This document shows, piece after piece, positions 27,933-35,465 of a DNA stretch of 64,000 bases. Within the stretch, counting starts at the first letter, position 1. The number at the start of each line of letters is the position of its first letter. The stretch is from Pedobacter frigiditerrae (GTDB taxonomy: Bacteria > Bacteroidota > Bacteroidia > Sphingobacteriales > Sphingobacteriaceae). Location of the stretch: the NCBI RefSeq assembly GCF_032678705.1, contig NZ_JAVTSS010000002.1, positions 1,364,001 to 1,428,000 of the forward strand. The letters are read 5' to 3'. The notes under the pieces were generated by a model. That model ran no database searches and was not told the DNA's origin. It worked only from the letters and a program-made list of their open reading frames with translations. The translations under genes and the position numbers were made by a program.

Positions 27933-28544
27933 ATGGATAAGGTTAACGTATTAGCACAATATATGCCTGCACCTGCGGCACCTATCATTGCCAAATGGAT
28001 TGATTACTTTCAGTGTGAATTTAAAATTTCAAAAAATCGTTCTACTAAACTTGGCGATTATCGTCACCCATTCAAAGATAAAGGCCATAAAATTTCCGTT
28101 AATAACGATTTAAATCAATATGCTTTTCTGGTAACCACGGTGCACGAGTTTGCACATTTGTTAACTTGGAACGACCATAAAAATAAAGCGAAACCTCACG
28201 GCACAGAATGGAAGACAAATTTTAAAAGAATGATGAAACCATTTTTTGAAATTCAGGTTTTTCCACCAGATATTCATCATACCATTACCAATTATTTAAA
28301 CAATCCAGCGGCTTCCAGTTGTACAGATTTAACGCTTGCAAGAGCCTTAAAAAAATACGACACACATTTGTCAACCACCAGGGTTGAGGAGCTTCCTATT
28401 CATGCTATATTTACTTTAAAAGATGGTAGGAAATTCAAGAAAGGAGAGCGGATAAGAAAACGTTACAGATGCGAATGTTTGGACAATGGAAATATTTATC
28501 TTTTCAACCCGCTTGCTGAAGTGTTATTGGCCACTGGAACATAG
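27933..28544 (+). CDS. SprT-like zinc metalloprotease-domain protein
   Basis: The protein is 203 residues long. The metal-binding helix VTTVHEFAHLLTW gives H71-E72-x-x-H75, and a third ligand is likely His89 in AKPHGTEWK; both are typical of SprT-like (SPRTN-related) domains. The C-terminal part has RCECLDNGNIYLFNPLAEV in place of the usual paired-Cys zinc ribbon; only two Cys remain here, so the ribbon looks reduced. Function in bacteria is unknown; eukaryotic relatives digest DNA-protein crosslinks. The 3' end overlaps the convergent lipoprotein gene by 49 bases. Confidence 0.85.
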   Translation: MDKVNVLAQYMPAPAAPIIAKWIDYFQCEFKISKNRSTKLGDYRHPFKDKGHKISVNNDLNQYAFLVTTVHEFAHLLTWNDHKNKAKPHGTEWKTNFKRMMKPFFEIQVFPPDIHHTITNYLNNPAASSCTDLTLARALKKYDTHLSTTRVEELPIHAIFTLKDGRKFKKGERIRKRYRCECLDNGNIYLFNPLAEVLLATGT

Positions 28545-29311
28545 ACTGCTTCCTTATCTTTTATTGCCCAAGTAAAGTTTAACTTCTGATCTTTAAAAGT
28601 CATTGGATCATTTAATAGACTATCAATAAATGCATCTTTCTCTTGCACTAGAATACTGGCCGTATAGCTATTCTGAATCTTACTTCTTAAAACAATATAT
28701 CTCGAATCTGGGAAAGTGGTAATGCTTTCAAAAACAACATCAAATCTATCAACCCTGTTAATTACATCATTTAATGTTTTCACATTGTCTAATAAGGTTT
28801 TATCAGCGGTTTTATTAACACTTAACGGAACATCTAAAAAAGGTAAAGATTTAATTTCGCCACCCACCGAAGCTGTTCTGTTTTCTACCTTAAATATGGT
28901 ATTACTTCTTAAAAATGTTCTTGAATCCTTAAATATAGAGCCATCATCATTAGCCAATTGATTTTTTTCTTCTTCTAAAATCAAGCTGTCGTTTCTAAAA
29001 TAATATTTCTTGAGGCTATTGCTTACCCCGCCATTAAAGGCGTGTTCAATTAATAAAATGGGCTGATCAGCTTCGCTATATTTTTCTACATAGAATGATA
29101 AATCGCCAAGCATATAAACCAGACTAGTGGCTTTGGTGTAGCGGTTTAGGTTTTTATTTATCGAATCTGCGTAGTGTAGAATTGAATTAGCAGTTAGGTC
29201 TGTAGTATATTGGTCGGTAATTTCTGCTTGTGGATGATCGGACTTGAATTTATTACAACCAGTAATTGTGCTAAAAACAGCAAGGAGGATTAGAATAGTG
29301 TACAATTTCAT
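28496..29311 (-). CDS. uncharacterised lipoprotein
   Basis: This 271-residue protein has a lipoprotein signal (MKLYTILILLAVFSTITGC; Cys19). The remainder is a mixed alpha/beta soluble domain with no motif I recognise; Asn, Lys and Asp are frequent. It is probably anchored in a membrane facing the periplasm or surface. The 3' end overlaps the convergent SprT-like gene by 49 bases. It is monocistronic in appearance and has no informative neighbour. Confidence 0.75.
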   Translation of the reverse strand: MKLYTILILLAVFSTITGCNKFKSDHPQAEITDQYTTDLTANSILHYADSINKNLNRYTKATSLVYMLGDLSFYVEKYSEADQPILLIEHAFNGGVSNSLKKYYFRNDSLILEEEKNQLANDDGSIFKDSRTFLRSNTIFKVENRTASVGGEIKSLPFLDVPLSVNKTADKTLLDNVKTLNDVINRVDRFDVVFESITTFPDSRYIVLRSKIQNSYTASILVQEKDAFIDSLLNDPMTFKDQKLNFTWAIKDKEAVYVPVANNTSASGLKR

Positions 29312-29532
29312 AGCGCTTTCATAAATATGAGTTTGTTTAAATTTATGTTATGAAAATGTTTATAACTTATTTTTGAGCGAAACAAGGCTTGTTTTTGCAG
29401 AGATAGCGGCGCTTCTACCTCAAAAAAACAAAACGAAGTTGCAGCCGAAAAGAAGCATAAACAAATTATTAGATAAATTTTAAACAGACTCGATGTATCT
29501 TATTTATGATAAGGCTATTATCGTGCCAAGGG

Positions 29533-29805
29533 TTATATGTTTTTAACCTTTTCTTCAGCCATTTGTATAAATCTCGTAACGTCGTTTTTAGAAATTATTC
29601 TTTGTGCTTCTATGCACCTGCCCATATATTCTAGGTCTAGACCGTATATTGTTGCTATATCTTGCAGCCTATTAACGTTAACCACAATCGTATCTGTTTC
29701 CCATTTGCAATAGGTACTTCGCTCAATGTTTAATAAATCAGCAATTTTTTGCTGTGAAACTCCCTTTAAAGAGCGTAGCTCTTTTAATATAAAACCAATT
29801 TTCAT
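29533..29805 (-). CDS. XRE-family helix-turn-helix regulator
   Basis: The 90-residue protein (ATG at 29805) has a Cro/CI-type HTH at about residues 5-58: ILKELRSLKGVSQQKIADLL, then IERSTYCKWETDTIVVNVNR. An in-frame extension of 12 codons upstream exists but precedes the natural MKIGFILKEL start. The gene is transcribed away from the peptide-export cluster that starts at 30107 (or at the short ORF at 30003). Two spaced palindromes in the shared intergenic region (29872-29908) are candidate operators. It is therefore a plausible local regulator, though self-regulation and target control are inferences. Confidence 0.85.
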   Translation of the reverse strand: MKIGFILKELRSLKGVSQQKIADLLNIERSTYCKWETDTIVVNVNRLQDIATIYGLDLEYMGRCIEAQRIISKNDVTRFIQMAEEKVKNI

Positions 29806-29871
29806 AAAGTAGTATGTTTTTAACCGGGAGATTGGCGTCAAAATACAAATTAATTTAATGCATTTATAGCT

Positions 29872-29888
29872 TGTGATTATAAATCACA
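29872..29888. promoter_or_regulatory. palindromic operator candidate 1, TGTGA-N7-TCACA
   Basis: TGTGATTATAAATCACA has perfect 7-base arms (TGTGATT/AATCACA) around ATA. It lies 67 bases upstream of the XRE regulator start, in the divergent region facing the peptide cluster. It resembles the CRP half-site but has a spacer one base longer than the CRP consensus. Confidence 0.6.
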
Positions 29889-29891
29889 AAA

Positions 29892-29908
29892 TGTGAAAAC
29901 AAATCACA
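29892..29908. promoter_or_regulatory. palindromic operator candidate 2, TGTGA-N7-TCACA
   Basis: TGTGAAAACAAATCACA repeats the arm sequence and the 7-base spacer of the first site. The centres are 20 bp apart, about two helical turns, so dimers on both sites would lie on the same DNA face. Confidence 0.6.
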
Positions 29909-30002
29909 AAAAAATTAAAATAAACTGTCTAGCTTTAAACTAATTATTTAGTTATTACGTGTTACAACAACTAAAAATTAAAGATGGGATAATTTTATAG
30001 CA

Positions 30003-30104
30003 ATGAAAACACAAAAATTTAATACCCCTCCCTGCATAAAATATGCCGAACTTGTAGTTTGGCAAGCACAAAAATTAAAGGTTTTAATCTATTTTAATTT
30101 TTGA
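30003..30104 (+). CDS. possible 33-residue peptide gene before the VKOR fusion gene
   Basis: The frame starts at ATG 30003 and ends at TGA 30102-30104, two bases before the ATG of the next gene. It encodes MKTQKFNTPPCIKYAEL followed by VVWQAQKLKVLIYFNF. It has no double-glycine site and no signal peptide. The tight spacing would allow translational coupling, and the MKT start resembles the precursor peptides, but there is no homology evidence. It could be an untranslated leader. Confidence 0.3.
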   Translation: MKTQKFNTPPCIKYAELVVWQAQKLKVLIYFNF

Positions 30105-30106
30105 TC

Positions 30107-31702
30107 ATGGCAAGGTTATTTACAACAAAAAAAGCTAATGCAGTAGCAGTAACAGGTATGCTTTTAAAAGTGTTGGGTGTTAAGGTTAGTCAAGGTACAT
30201 TAACAGACAAAATCGAAAATCATCCCAGTTTTCCAAGCATATTGGCTGTTGGAAATATTTTGACTGAATTTAATGTGCCACATACCATATTAAATTGGTC
30301 TAAAGAAAATTTCCATCTACAAAATTGTTTATTCCCATTTATTGCACATAGTAAAGCAAATGGAGGCACATTTGTGTTAGTACATAATATAGAAAATGGC
30401 GAAGTATTTATTAGTGATGAAAAAAAGAAAGACCAAAAAATAGCAGAAAATCAATTTTTAAAAAGTTGGAGTGGTAGTTTATTATATGCTGAAGCTGACA
30501 CAGACAGTGGAGAAAAGAATTATCAGCTTAAACAGATACAAAATAATTTACAGCAATTAAAAGTCCCGATGCTTGTAACAATTATTTTGATTGCCATTTT
30601 AACGGGTTTCAATTTAAATATCTATAATTGGGGATATTATCTTATATTACTCCTTAAAATAGTTGGTTTAGCTTCTTCTATTTTATTGCTAACTTATAGC
30701 ATAGATGCTAACAATCCTTTGGTGCAAAATTTATGCAGCTTAGGCAAAAAGAATAACTGCAATGCCATTTTAAAATCAGAAGCAGCTAAAGTAACTTCTT
30801 GGTTAAGTTGGAGCGAAGTAGGTTTTTTCTATTTTGCTGGTAGTTTTTTATCATTGCTCTTTTTGCCATCGTCTTTAAGTTTGTTGTTTTGGCTTAATAT
30901 ACTTTGTTTGCCATATACGCTTTGGTCTATCCACTATCAATACATCCATAAAAATTGGTGCGTGTTATGTTGCACGGTACAGGTTGTTTTATGGTTAGAA
31001 ATCCTCACTCTATTTTTGGGTTTTGGCTTTTTTGCATTAAATCCTCAAGCTTTCATAATTCCATCCCTTTACCTATTGTCTTTATATTTTATTGCTCCAG
31101 TATTAATCTGGTATATATTAAAGCCAATATTATTAAAAGCTAGCGAATATAGAGTGCTTAAAAACCAATTAAATAAGTTTAAATATAATTCTCAATTGTT
31201 TAATCAGGCTTTAACTAGCCAAGCTAGGTATGCCGTGCCTGATGATTTAATGCCAACCGTTTTAGGTAATCCAATTGCCGAAACTATTATTACTATGGTA
31301 AGCAATCCATTTTGCGGTCCTTGCGCCAAAGCCCACGAGACTTTAGAAAAATTGTTAGATAATAGAGATGATATTCGGCTGAAAATTGTGTTTGCTACTG
31401 CTGACCATGATAATGATGAAAAAACAAAAATAGCACGCCACATAGCTGCATTAAATTTAACAAATAATGCAACCTTGGTAGAAAAAGCTTTAAATGATTG
31501 GTATGCCTTACGAGAAAAAAAATATGATGTTTGGGCAAGAGATTATCATGTAGAAATAAATGAACAAGTTAACAATATATCAAAAAGACAAAAACAATGG
31601 TGCGATTTAGCTGAAATTACTGTAACTCCAACTATACTTATAAATGGTTACAAGCTGCCCGAACCTTACCAAATTGCCGACTTAAAATTTTTGATAAACT
31701 AA
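30107..31702 (+). CDS. C39-like / VKOR / thioredoxin fusion membrane protein
   Basis: With ATG at 30107 the protein has 531 residues and three modules. Residues ~1-130 look like a C39 peptidase fold (GGTFVLVHNIENGEVFISD), but the catalytic Cys is absent and the catalytic His position reads Thr, so it is probably inactive and may bind leader peptides. Residues ~150-330 form a multi-helix VKOR domain with loop cysteines Cys210/Cys218 (CSLGKKNNC) and active site Cys285-x-x-Cys288 (NWCVLCC). Residues ~375-531 form a thioredoxin/DsbA-like domain with SNPFCGPC (Cys403/Cys406) and cis-Pro TPT. VKOR re-oxidises Trx partners using quinone, so the protein should make disulfides in the periplasm. The Cys-containing precursor genes next to it are likely substrates (inference). 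An upstream TTG at 30101 is an alternative start. Confidence 0.87.
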   Translation: MARLFTTKKANAVAVTGMLLKVLGVKVSQGTLTDKIENHPSFPSILAVGNILTEFNVPHTILNWSKENFHLQNCLFPFIAHSKANGGTFVLVHNIENGEVFISDEKKKDQKIAENQFLKSWSGSLLYAEADTDSGEKNYQLKQIQNNLQQLKVPMLVTIILIAILTGFNLNIYNWGYYLILLLKIVGLASSILLLTYSIDANNPLVQNLCSLGKKNNCNAILKSEAAKVTSWLSWSEVGFFYFAGSFLSLLFLPSSLSLLFWLNILCLPYTLWSIHYQYIHKNWCVLCCTVQVVLWLEILTLFLGFGFFALNPQAFIIPSLYLLSLYFIAPVLIWYILKPILLKASEYRVLKNQLNKFKYNSQLFNQALTSQARYAVPDDLMPTVLGNPIAETIITMVSNPFCGPCAKAHETLEKLLDNRDDIRLKIVFATADHDNDEKTKIARHIAALNLTNNATLVEKALNDWYALREKKYDVWARDYHVEINEQVNNISKRQKQWCDLAEITVTPTILINGYKLPEPYQIADLKFLIN

Positions 31703-31717
31703 AGCCTATACCTCCAA

Positions 31718-31891
31718 GGGAGTTAAGAAAACCCAAAGTTCGAACAAAATACTTTTTGAAGAAAGTATTAGGGGAAAGAGGCAGCCCGATTGCAAGCGAA
31801 GCCGCCTCCAAGCTAATGGATGTTAGCTTTAAAACCTGCCCCAAGGTTAATTGGTGCCGCATTAAGCTACCCAGCGCAAAAAGGGTGGCAC
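31718..31891 (+). ncRNA. structured leader of precursor gene A (duplicated element, copy 1)
   Basis: This 174-nt non-coding stretch is nearly identical to 33654-33829 and ends 26 bases before the precursor ATG. Predicted hairpins conserved in both copies are AATACTTT/AAAGTATT (6-base loop), GAGGC...GCCTC, AAGCTAA/TTAGCTT around a GGATG loop, AACCT/AGGTT, and a final GCTACCC/GGGTGGC stem. Single-base indels between copies break any shared reading frame, so conservation is at the DNA or RNA level. It could be a cis-regulatory RNA or a duplicated repeat. Confidence 0.55.
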
Positions 31892-31917
31892 AAAAAAATT
31901 TAAATAAAAACAATTTT

Positions 31918-32115
31918 ATGAAAACTTTAAAATTAAACCCAAATGCTTTTGCAGGTGCAACCCAACTGAGCAGAGCTGAAATGAAAAATGTTATGGGAGG
32001 GTCTTTAGAAATATCATTAAGTGATGAAGCTTGTGGACAAAAAATGGATCCTTGTGGTCCTAAAGGCTGTTGCCCTGGTCTAGATTGTTCGGATGATGTA
32101 TGTGTAAAGGAATAA
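31918..32115 (+). CDS. double-glycine-leader precursor A with knottin-like six-Cys core
   Basis: This 65-residue precursor has leader residues 1-28 MKTLKLNPNAFAGATQLSRA and EMKNVMGG, ending in a GG cleavage site as in the CFB-type natural-product precursors. The 37-residue core has six Cys spaced C-x6-C-x4-CC-x4-C-x4-C, including GCCPGLDC. This is the C-C-CC-C-C pattern of inhibitor cystine knots. The ATG at 31918 was chosen because the identical leader in precursor B begins there; the open frame reaching back to 31756 crosses the non-coding leader element. The expected fate is cleavage and export by the C39 ABC transporter at 35466, with oxidation by the VKOR fusion protein. Activity is unknown. 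Confidence 0.88.
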   Translation: MKTLKLNPNAFAGATQLSRAEMKNVMGGSLEISLSDEACGQKMDPCGPKGCCPGLDCSDDVCVKE

Positions 32116-32128
32116 ACTAAAATTAGAT

Positions 32129-32181
32129 AAAATATTATAACAGATCCACTTAAAGAATTTATTGATTTGTTATAATATTTT
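32129..32181 (+). terminator. long AT-rich hairpin after precursor A
   Basis: AAAATATTATAACA (32129-32142) pairs perfectly with TGTTATAATATTTT (32168-32181) over 14 bp and is followed by TTGG. It lies 14 bases after the precursor stop and before the thioredoxin gene at 32372. It may act as a weak terminator or RNA-stabilising hairpin that lets the precursor message accumulate. Confidence 0.5.
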
Positions 32182-32371
32182 TTGGTTAATGAAATCTATG
32201 AAAAAATAATTAGATATATATTTTGCTAGACAGTAATTAATGGAAATATATTGCCAAGCTAATAAGATTAATGTATGGACAAGTTTTTTTTAAAATGGAT
32301 GATTTGAGGTGGATGTATCTTAAGGAAAAGGATTTTTATTGTGTTATTAAGAAAATTAAATTAATATCAAT

Positions 32372-33451
32372 ATGAAATTATTATTTTTTTTTCTAACCCT
32401 TTATTTCTGCAATTTAATCGGCGTGGCGGCTCAAGAAACATCAACTAGCTCTTTTTTTATATTGAATGGCAAAGTATTAGGACAAGAAAATGGTAAAATT
32501 ATACTAAAAAATCTTAATACCAATAAAAGTGATACCTGTCTATTACAAAATGGAAAATTTTATTTCACAGGAGAAATAACAGAGCCAACTAGAGTTGCGT
32601 TAAGGGGAGCTGTGAAATCAAATTCTGATACTGATTTAAATGCAGTAATTTTTTATATTGAACCTACTATTATTGATGTTGAGCTTAAATATAATGAATT
32701 TAAGAACCTAAAGATAAGTGGTGTGAAAACTCAATTAGAATATGAACTTCTAAATGATAAAATAAAGAAGCTCGAAGATAAAGGAAGCGATCTTTTTGTT
32801 AAAATGGAGAAGATTTATAAACAATTTATTATAAGCAATCCAGAATCTTTTGTAAGCTGCTATGCATTAAGACTTTACAGCAAGGGTTGGCCAATTGATA
32901 CAGTTAGTTTTTTATATAATAAATTAAGTAATGGGGTTAGAAACAGTTTTATTGGAATAAAAATAATCGAAACCATCAACAGAAGAATTAATAATATGTC
33001 TGGAAAACCAGCTAAAGGTTTCTTGTCAATTGATCTCAAAAACAAGATAATAAATCTTTCAGATTTTACAGGAAAATATGTCTTACTCGATTTTTGGGCA
33101 AGTTGGTGTAAACCATGTAGAGAAAACACGCCTGCGTTAATTGAGATATTTAAAAAATATCATAATAGTGGTTTAGAAATTATTAGTATAGCAGATGATT
33201 TTAGTCCAAACGACTGGAAAAAGGCAATATTTCAAGATGGAACCCAAATTTGGCACCATGTTTTGAACGATATCAAAAAAGATATGAATGGAAACCTTAA
33301 CAGATCAATGTCTATTGCAGACAAATATGCAATAAATCTTTTGCCAACCTTGGTTTTGATTGATAAAAATGGAATTATTTTAAGTTATTATGAAGGGGTA
33401 GAACAAGTTAGAGATTTAAGTCTAAAGCTCAATGAGATTTTTCAAAGATAG
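32372..33451 (+). CDS. secreted TlpA-like thioredoxin with DUF4369-type N-terminal domain
   Basis: The protein is 359 residues with a signal peptide ending near GVAAQ. An N-terminal beta domain of the DUF4369 type (about 28-120, FILNGKVLGQENGKIILKNL) is followed by a helical linker. A TlpA/ResA thioredoxin fold starts near residue 215, with active site FWASWCKPCR (Cys246/Cys249) and cis-Pro at LLPTLVLID. Such proteins reduce or isomerise periplasmic disulfides. Its position directly after precursor A suggests proofreading of the knotted peptide or protection of the producer (inference). A paralogue follows precursor B, so each precursor has its own thioredoxin. Confidence 0.87.
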   Translation: MKLLFFFLTLYFCNLIGVAAQETSTSSFFILNGKVLGQENGKIILKNLNTNKSDTCLLQNGKFYFTGEITEPTRVALRGAVKSNSDTDLNAVIFYIEPTIIDVELKYNEFKNLKISGVKTQLEYELLNDKIKKLEDKGSDLFVKMEKIYKQFIISNPESFVSCYALRLYSKGWPIDTVSFLYNKLSNGVRNSFIGIKIIETINRRINNMSGKPAKGFLSIDLKNKIINLSDFTGKYVLLDFWASWCKPCRENTPALIEIFKKYHNSGLEIISIADDFSPNDWKKAIFQDGTQIWHHVLNDIKKDMNGNLNRSMSIADKYAINLLPTLVLIDKNGIILSYYEGVEQVRDLSLKLNEIFQR

Positions 33452-33653
33452 TTTTTAGATTTCATTTAACTGGTGAACCCTGTAGGTTGATTATGTATTT
33501 TTTTAAAGTCAAGATTCTAAATTACGATGTTAACTACATAACATCCCCCTACCACACCCTCTTTAAAGCTTGAAATAATTGGACTTAAAATATTTGATAA
33601 ATTAAAAATCCTACCTGTTATGCAGTTAGGCTCCTAACCTACTCCAAAGAGAA
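33452..33653. other. intergenic stretch before leader copy 2
   Basis: These 202 bases are AT-rich with no open frame or strong hairpin that I can support. The last ~30 bases (CTACTCCAAAGAGAAGGGAG) contain a small palindrome like those near 31711, 35739 and 37668. With the leader at 33654-33829 it makes up the ~400-base gap between the thioredoxin gene and precursor B. Confidence 0.5.
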
Positions 33654-33829
33654 GGGAGTTAAGAAATCCCAAAGTTCGAACAAAATACTTTTTGAAGAAA
33701 GTATTAGGGGTAAAGAGGCAGCCCGATTGCAAGCGAAGCCGCCTCCAAGCTAACGGATGTTAGCTTTAAACCTACCACCAAGGTTAAATTGGTGGCGCAT
33801 TAAGCCGCCCCTGCGAAAGAGGGAGGCAT
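33654..33829 (+). ncRNA. structured leader of precursor gene B (duplicated element, copy 2)
   Basis: This is the second copy of the element at 31718-31891. The first ~105 bases differ at only about three positions. The last third varies more but keeps paired arms, e.g. GCCGCCC...GGGAGGC here against GCTACCC...GGGTGGC in copy 1. It ends 21 bases before the precursor B start codon. Confidence 0.55.
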
Positions 33830-33850
33830 AACAATTAAAAAAACAAATCT

Positions 33851-34114
33851 ATGAAAACGTTAAAATTAAATCCAAATGCTTTTGCAGGTGCAACCCAACT
33901 TAGCAGAGCCGAAATGAAAAATGTAATGGGTGGTTTGGTGGAAAATGGCAGTGGTGCTATCAGTGTACCATGTACTTATTATTTTACAAATGGCACTTCT
34001 GAAAGTGGAAGTGTAACAGTTCCTAGTGGTGCTCCTTATTCGACTGCAGAATTATTTGCACAAGATTTTTGTGCACATGATATATTCTGCGTATCAGTAG
34101 AATGTGGCGTTTAA
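33851..34114 (+). CDS. double-glycine-leader precursor B with four-Cys core
   Basis: This 87-residue precursor has a first 28 residues identical to precursor A, ending VMGG; the DNA differs only at synonymous positions. The 59-residue core (starting LVENGSGAISVPC) is unrelated to core A, has four Cys (PC, FC, FC, EC) and is rich in Ser, Thr, Gly and Val in its first half. Three Cys are clustered at the C-terminus (DFCAHDIFCVSVECGV). Cleavage after Gly28 by the C39 exporter and formation of two disulfides are expected. It may be a partner of peptide A (two-peptide system) or an independent product. Confidence 0.85.
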   Translation: MKTLKLNPNAFAGATQLSRAEMKNVMGGLVENGSGAISVPCTYYFTNGTSESGSVTVPSGAPYSTAELFAQDFCAHDIFCVSVECGV

Positions 34115-34128
34115 AAATGAATTTACAT

Positions 34129-34159
34129 TTGGTGGCTTTTTATTATTAAAAGCCACCAA
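34129..34159 (+). terminator. hairpin after precursor B
   Basis: TTGGTGGCTTTT (34129-34140) and AAAAGCCACCAA (34148-34159) form a 12-bp perfect stem with a 7-base loop, 14 bases past the precursor B stop and 13 bases before the next ATG. The U-run lies in the arm, not after it, so it may be a partial terminator or a 3'-end stabiliser. Confidence 0.55.
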
Positions 34160-34172
34160 TTAAAAAAAGATA

Positions 34173-35318
34173 ATGAAATTAATTTTTGCCTTTCTCATCA
34201 TATTTCTTCCCAAAATTTTATACGCTCAAATTTTTGAGATTAATATAAAAATTATTGATCCTGAGAACAAAATATTAGATAATAGTAATTGGGTTTTAAA
34301 AACATTTAACAGGACTGTTGGACAAGAAGTAAAACATATATATAACGCCACTATTGAAAACAAGCAAGCAAGGTTTAAAGATACTATTGGAGAATCAGAA
34401 GTTGCTATGTTAAGTTTAGAGTTTGGTTCTCAATTTCTTTCTTATAAAATTGTTATTGACCCCCATGCTAAGTATGAGATAACTTTGGATATGTCAAATA
34501 AGAAGTTCAATATAACTAGCAATTCAATATCTGATCATTTGTTAAGATATTTCTTTGAGGGTTTAGATAGTTTAAACAAATTAAAAGATGATAGAATTGT
34601 GTTACATAAAAAATTCATAGCAGCTAATGAATCAATATTAGCTGATAGTGCTTTAAAACTGGTTGACCATTTCAAGATTGATATTCGTAATCTCAGAAAA
34701 AGTATTGCCAGCAAAAACCCGGATAATATCATTTCTGCTTATATTTTGACAAAAAATTTTGATTATGATCTAGAAGAACAAAAAATCTATGAAAACTTAA
34801 CTGACGAAATTAAGAGTACCAGTTATGGCATCGCATTGAAAGAAAGTATAGACGGATATGTGAGAAATTTAAAACCTGAAAAACAAACCGAAATATCAAA
34901 TCAGGATTTAATTCCAATTCTAGGCAATACTTTATCAGGAGATAAAATATTACTGAATGAAGAATACTTCAAAAAAAGCAACAATAAATTAACATTAGTT
35001 GAGTTTTGGGCTAGTTGGTGTGCCCCTTGTAAAGAATCTCTTAAAGAATTGTATTCATTTTATTATTTGAATAAATCTAAAAATTTTAATGTTGTTTTAG
35101 TTTCGCTAGATGAGGATATGGCTAGTTGGAAAAAAGCAAGTTTAGCAGAAAATTATCCATGGCTTAATATTTCTGATGGTAAAGGACATTTATCAGTTAT
35201 ACCAAAAAATTATAAAATAAATGCCATTCCTGCAAATATCTTAGTAGATGACAAAGGGAAAATTATCTCAAGAAACATTACAGATTTAGACCTGATTAAG
35301 CAATTATTAGATAAATAA
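34173..35318 (+). CDS. secreted TlpA-like thioredoxin, second copy
   Basis: This 381-residue protein has a signal peptide ending near LYAQ (residue 19). A divergent N-terminal beta/helical domain of about 230 residues precedes a TlpA-type thioredoxin domain with EFWASWCAPCKESL (Cys283/Cys286) and the cis-Pro motif AIPANILVDD. Overall layout matches the product of 32372-33451 but the N-terminal halves have diverged strongly. By position it pairs with precursor B. It is expected to act in the periplasm on disulfides of the exported peptides or of the export proteins. It lies 54 bases after the precursor B stop. Confidence 0.87.
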   Translation: MKLIFAFLIIFLPKILYAQIFEINIKIIDPENKILDNSNWVLKTFNRTVGQEVKHIYNATIENKQARFKDTIGESEVAMLSLEFGSQFLSYKIVIDPHAKYEITLDMSNKKFNITSNSISDHLLRYFFEGLDSLNKLKDDRIVLHKKFIAANESILADSALKLVDHFKIDIRNLRKSIASKNPDNIISAYILTKNFDYDLEEQKIYENLTDEIKSTSYGIALKESIDGYVRNLKPEKQTEISNQDLIPILGNTLSGDKILLNEEYFKKSNNKLTLVEFWASWCAPCKESLKELYSFYYLNKSKNFNVVLVSLDEDMASWKKASLAENYPWLNISDGKGHLSVIPKNYKINAIPANILVDDKGKIISRNITDLDLIKQLLDK

Positions 35319-35465
35319 TGTAATTATTTATTGCCTTTTAACTGTTGATTAGCTATTCATCAGTCACCAAACAATGGCTATTGGGCCACTAACTATTGAA
35401 TTATATGCAGAACATAGACTGAACTGTTAGAGCTGTTAAGCAATAATCTATACAAACTTTTACCC

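Noticed and set aside
29872..29908. Standard CRP sites
   Set aside because: The spacer between half-sites is 7, not 6 bases, and no CRP gene or known target set is visible; kept as generic operator candidates.
31638..31913. 91-codon minus-strand frame over leader copy 1
   Set aside because: It overlaps the VKOR gene end and the structured leader, and there is no start context or homology sign.
31756..31917. Open frame extending precursor A upstream to a 119-residue protein
   Set aside because: It crosses the hairpin-rich leader; the same stretch before precursor B has an indel that breaks the frame, and the identical GG leader starts at 31918.
35319..35465. Immunity-protein gene in the gap before the exporter
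   Set aside because: No open frame of useful length exists on either strand; any immunity function must lie in another gene of the cluster or elsewhere.
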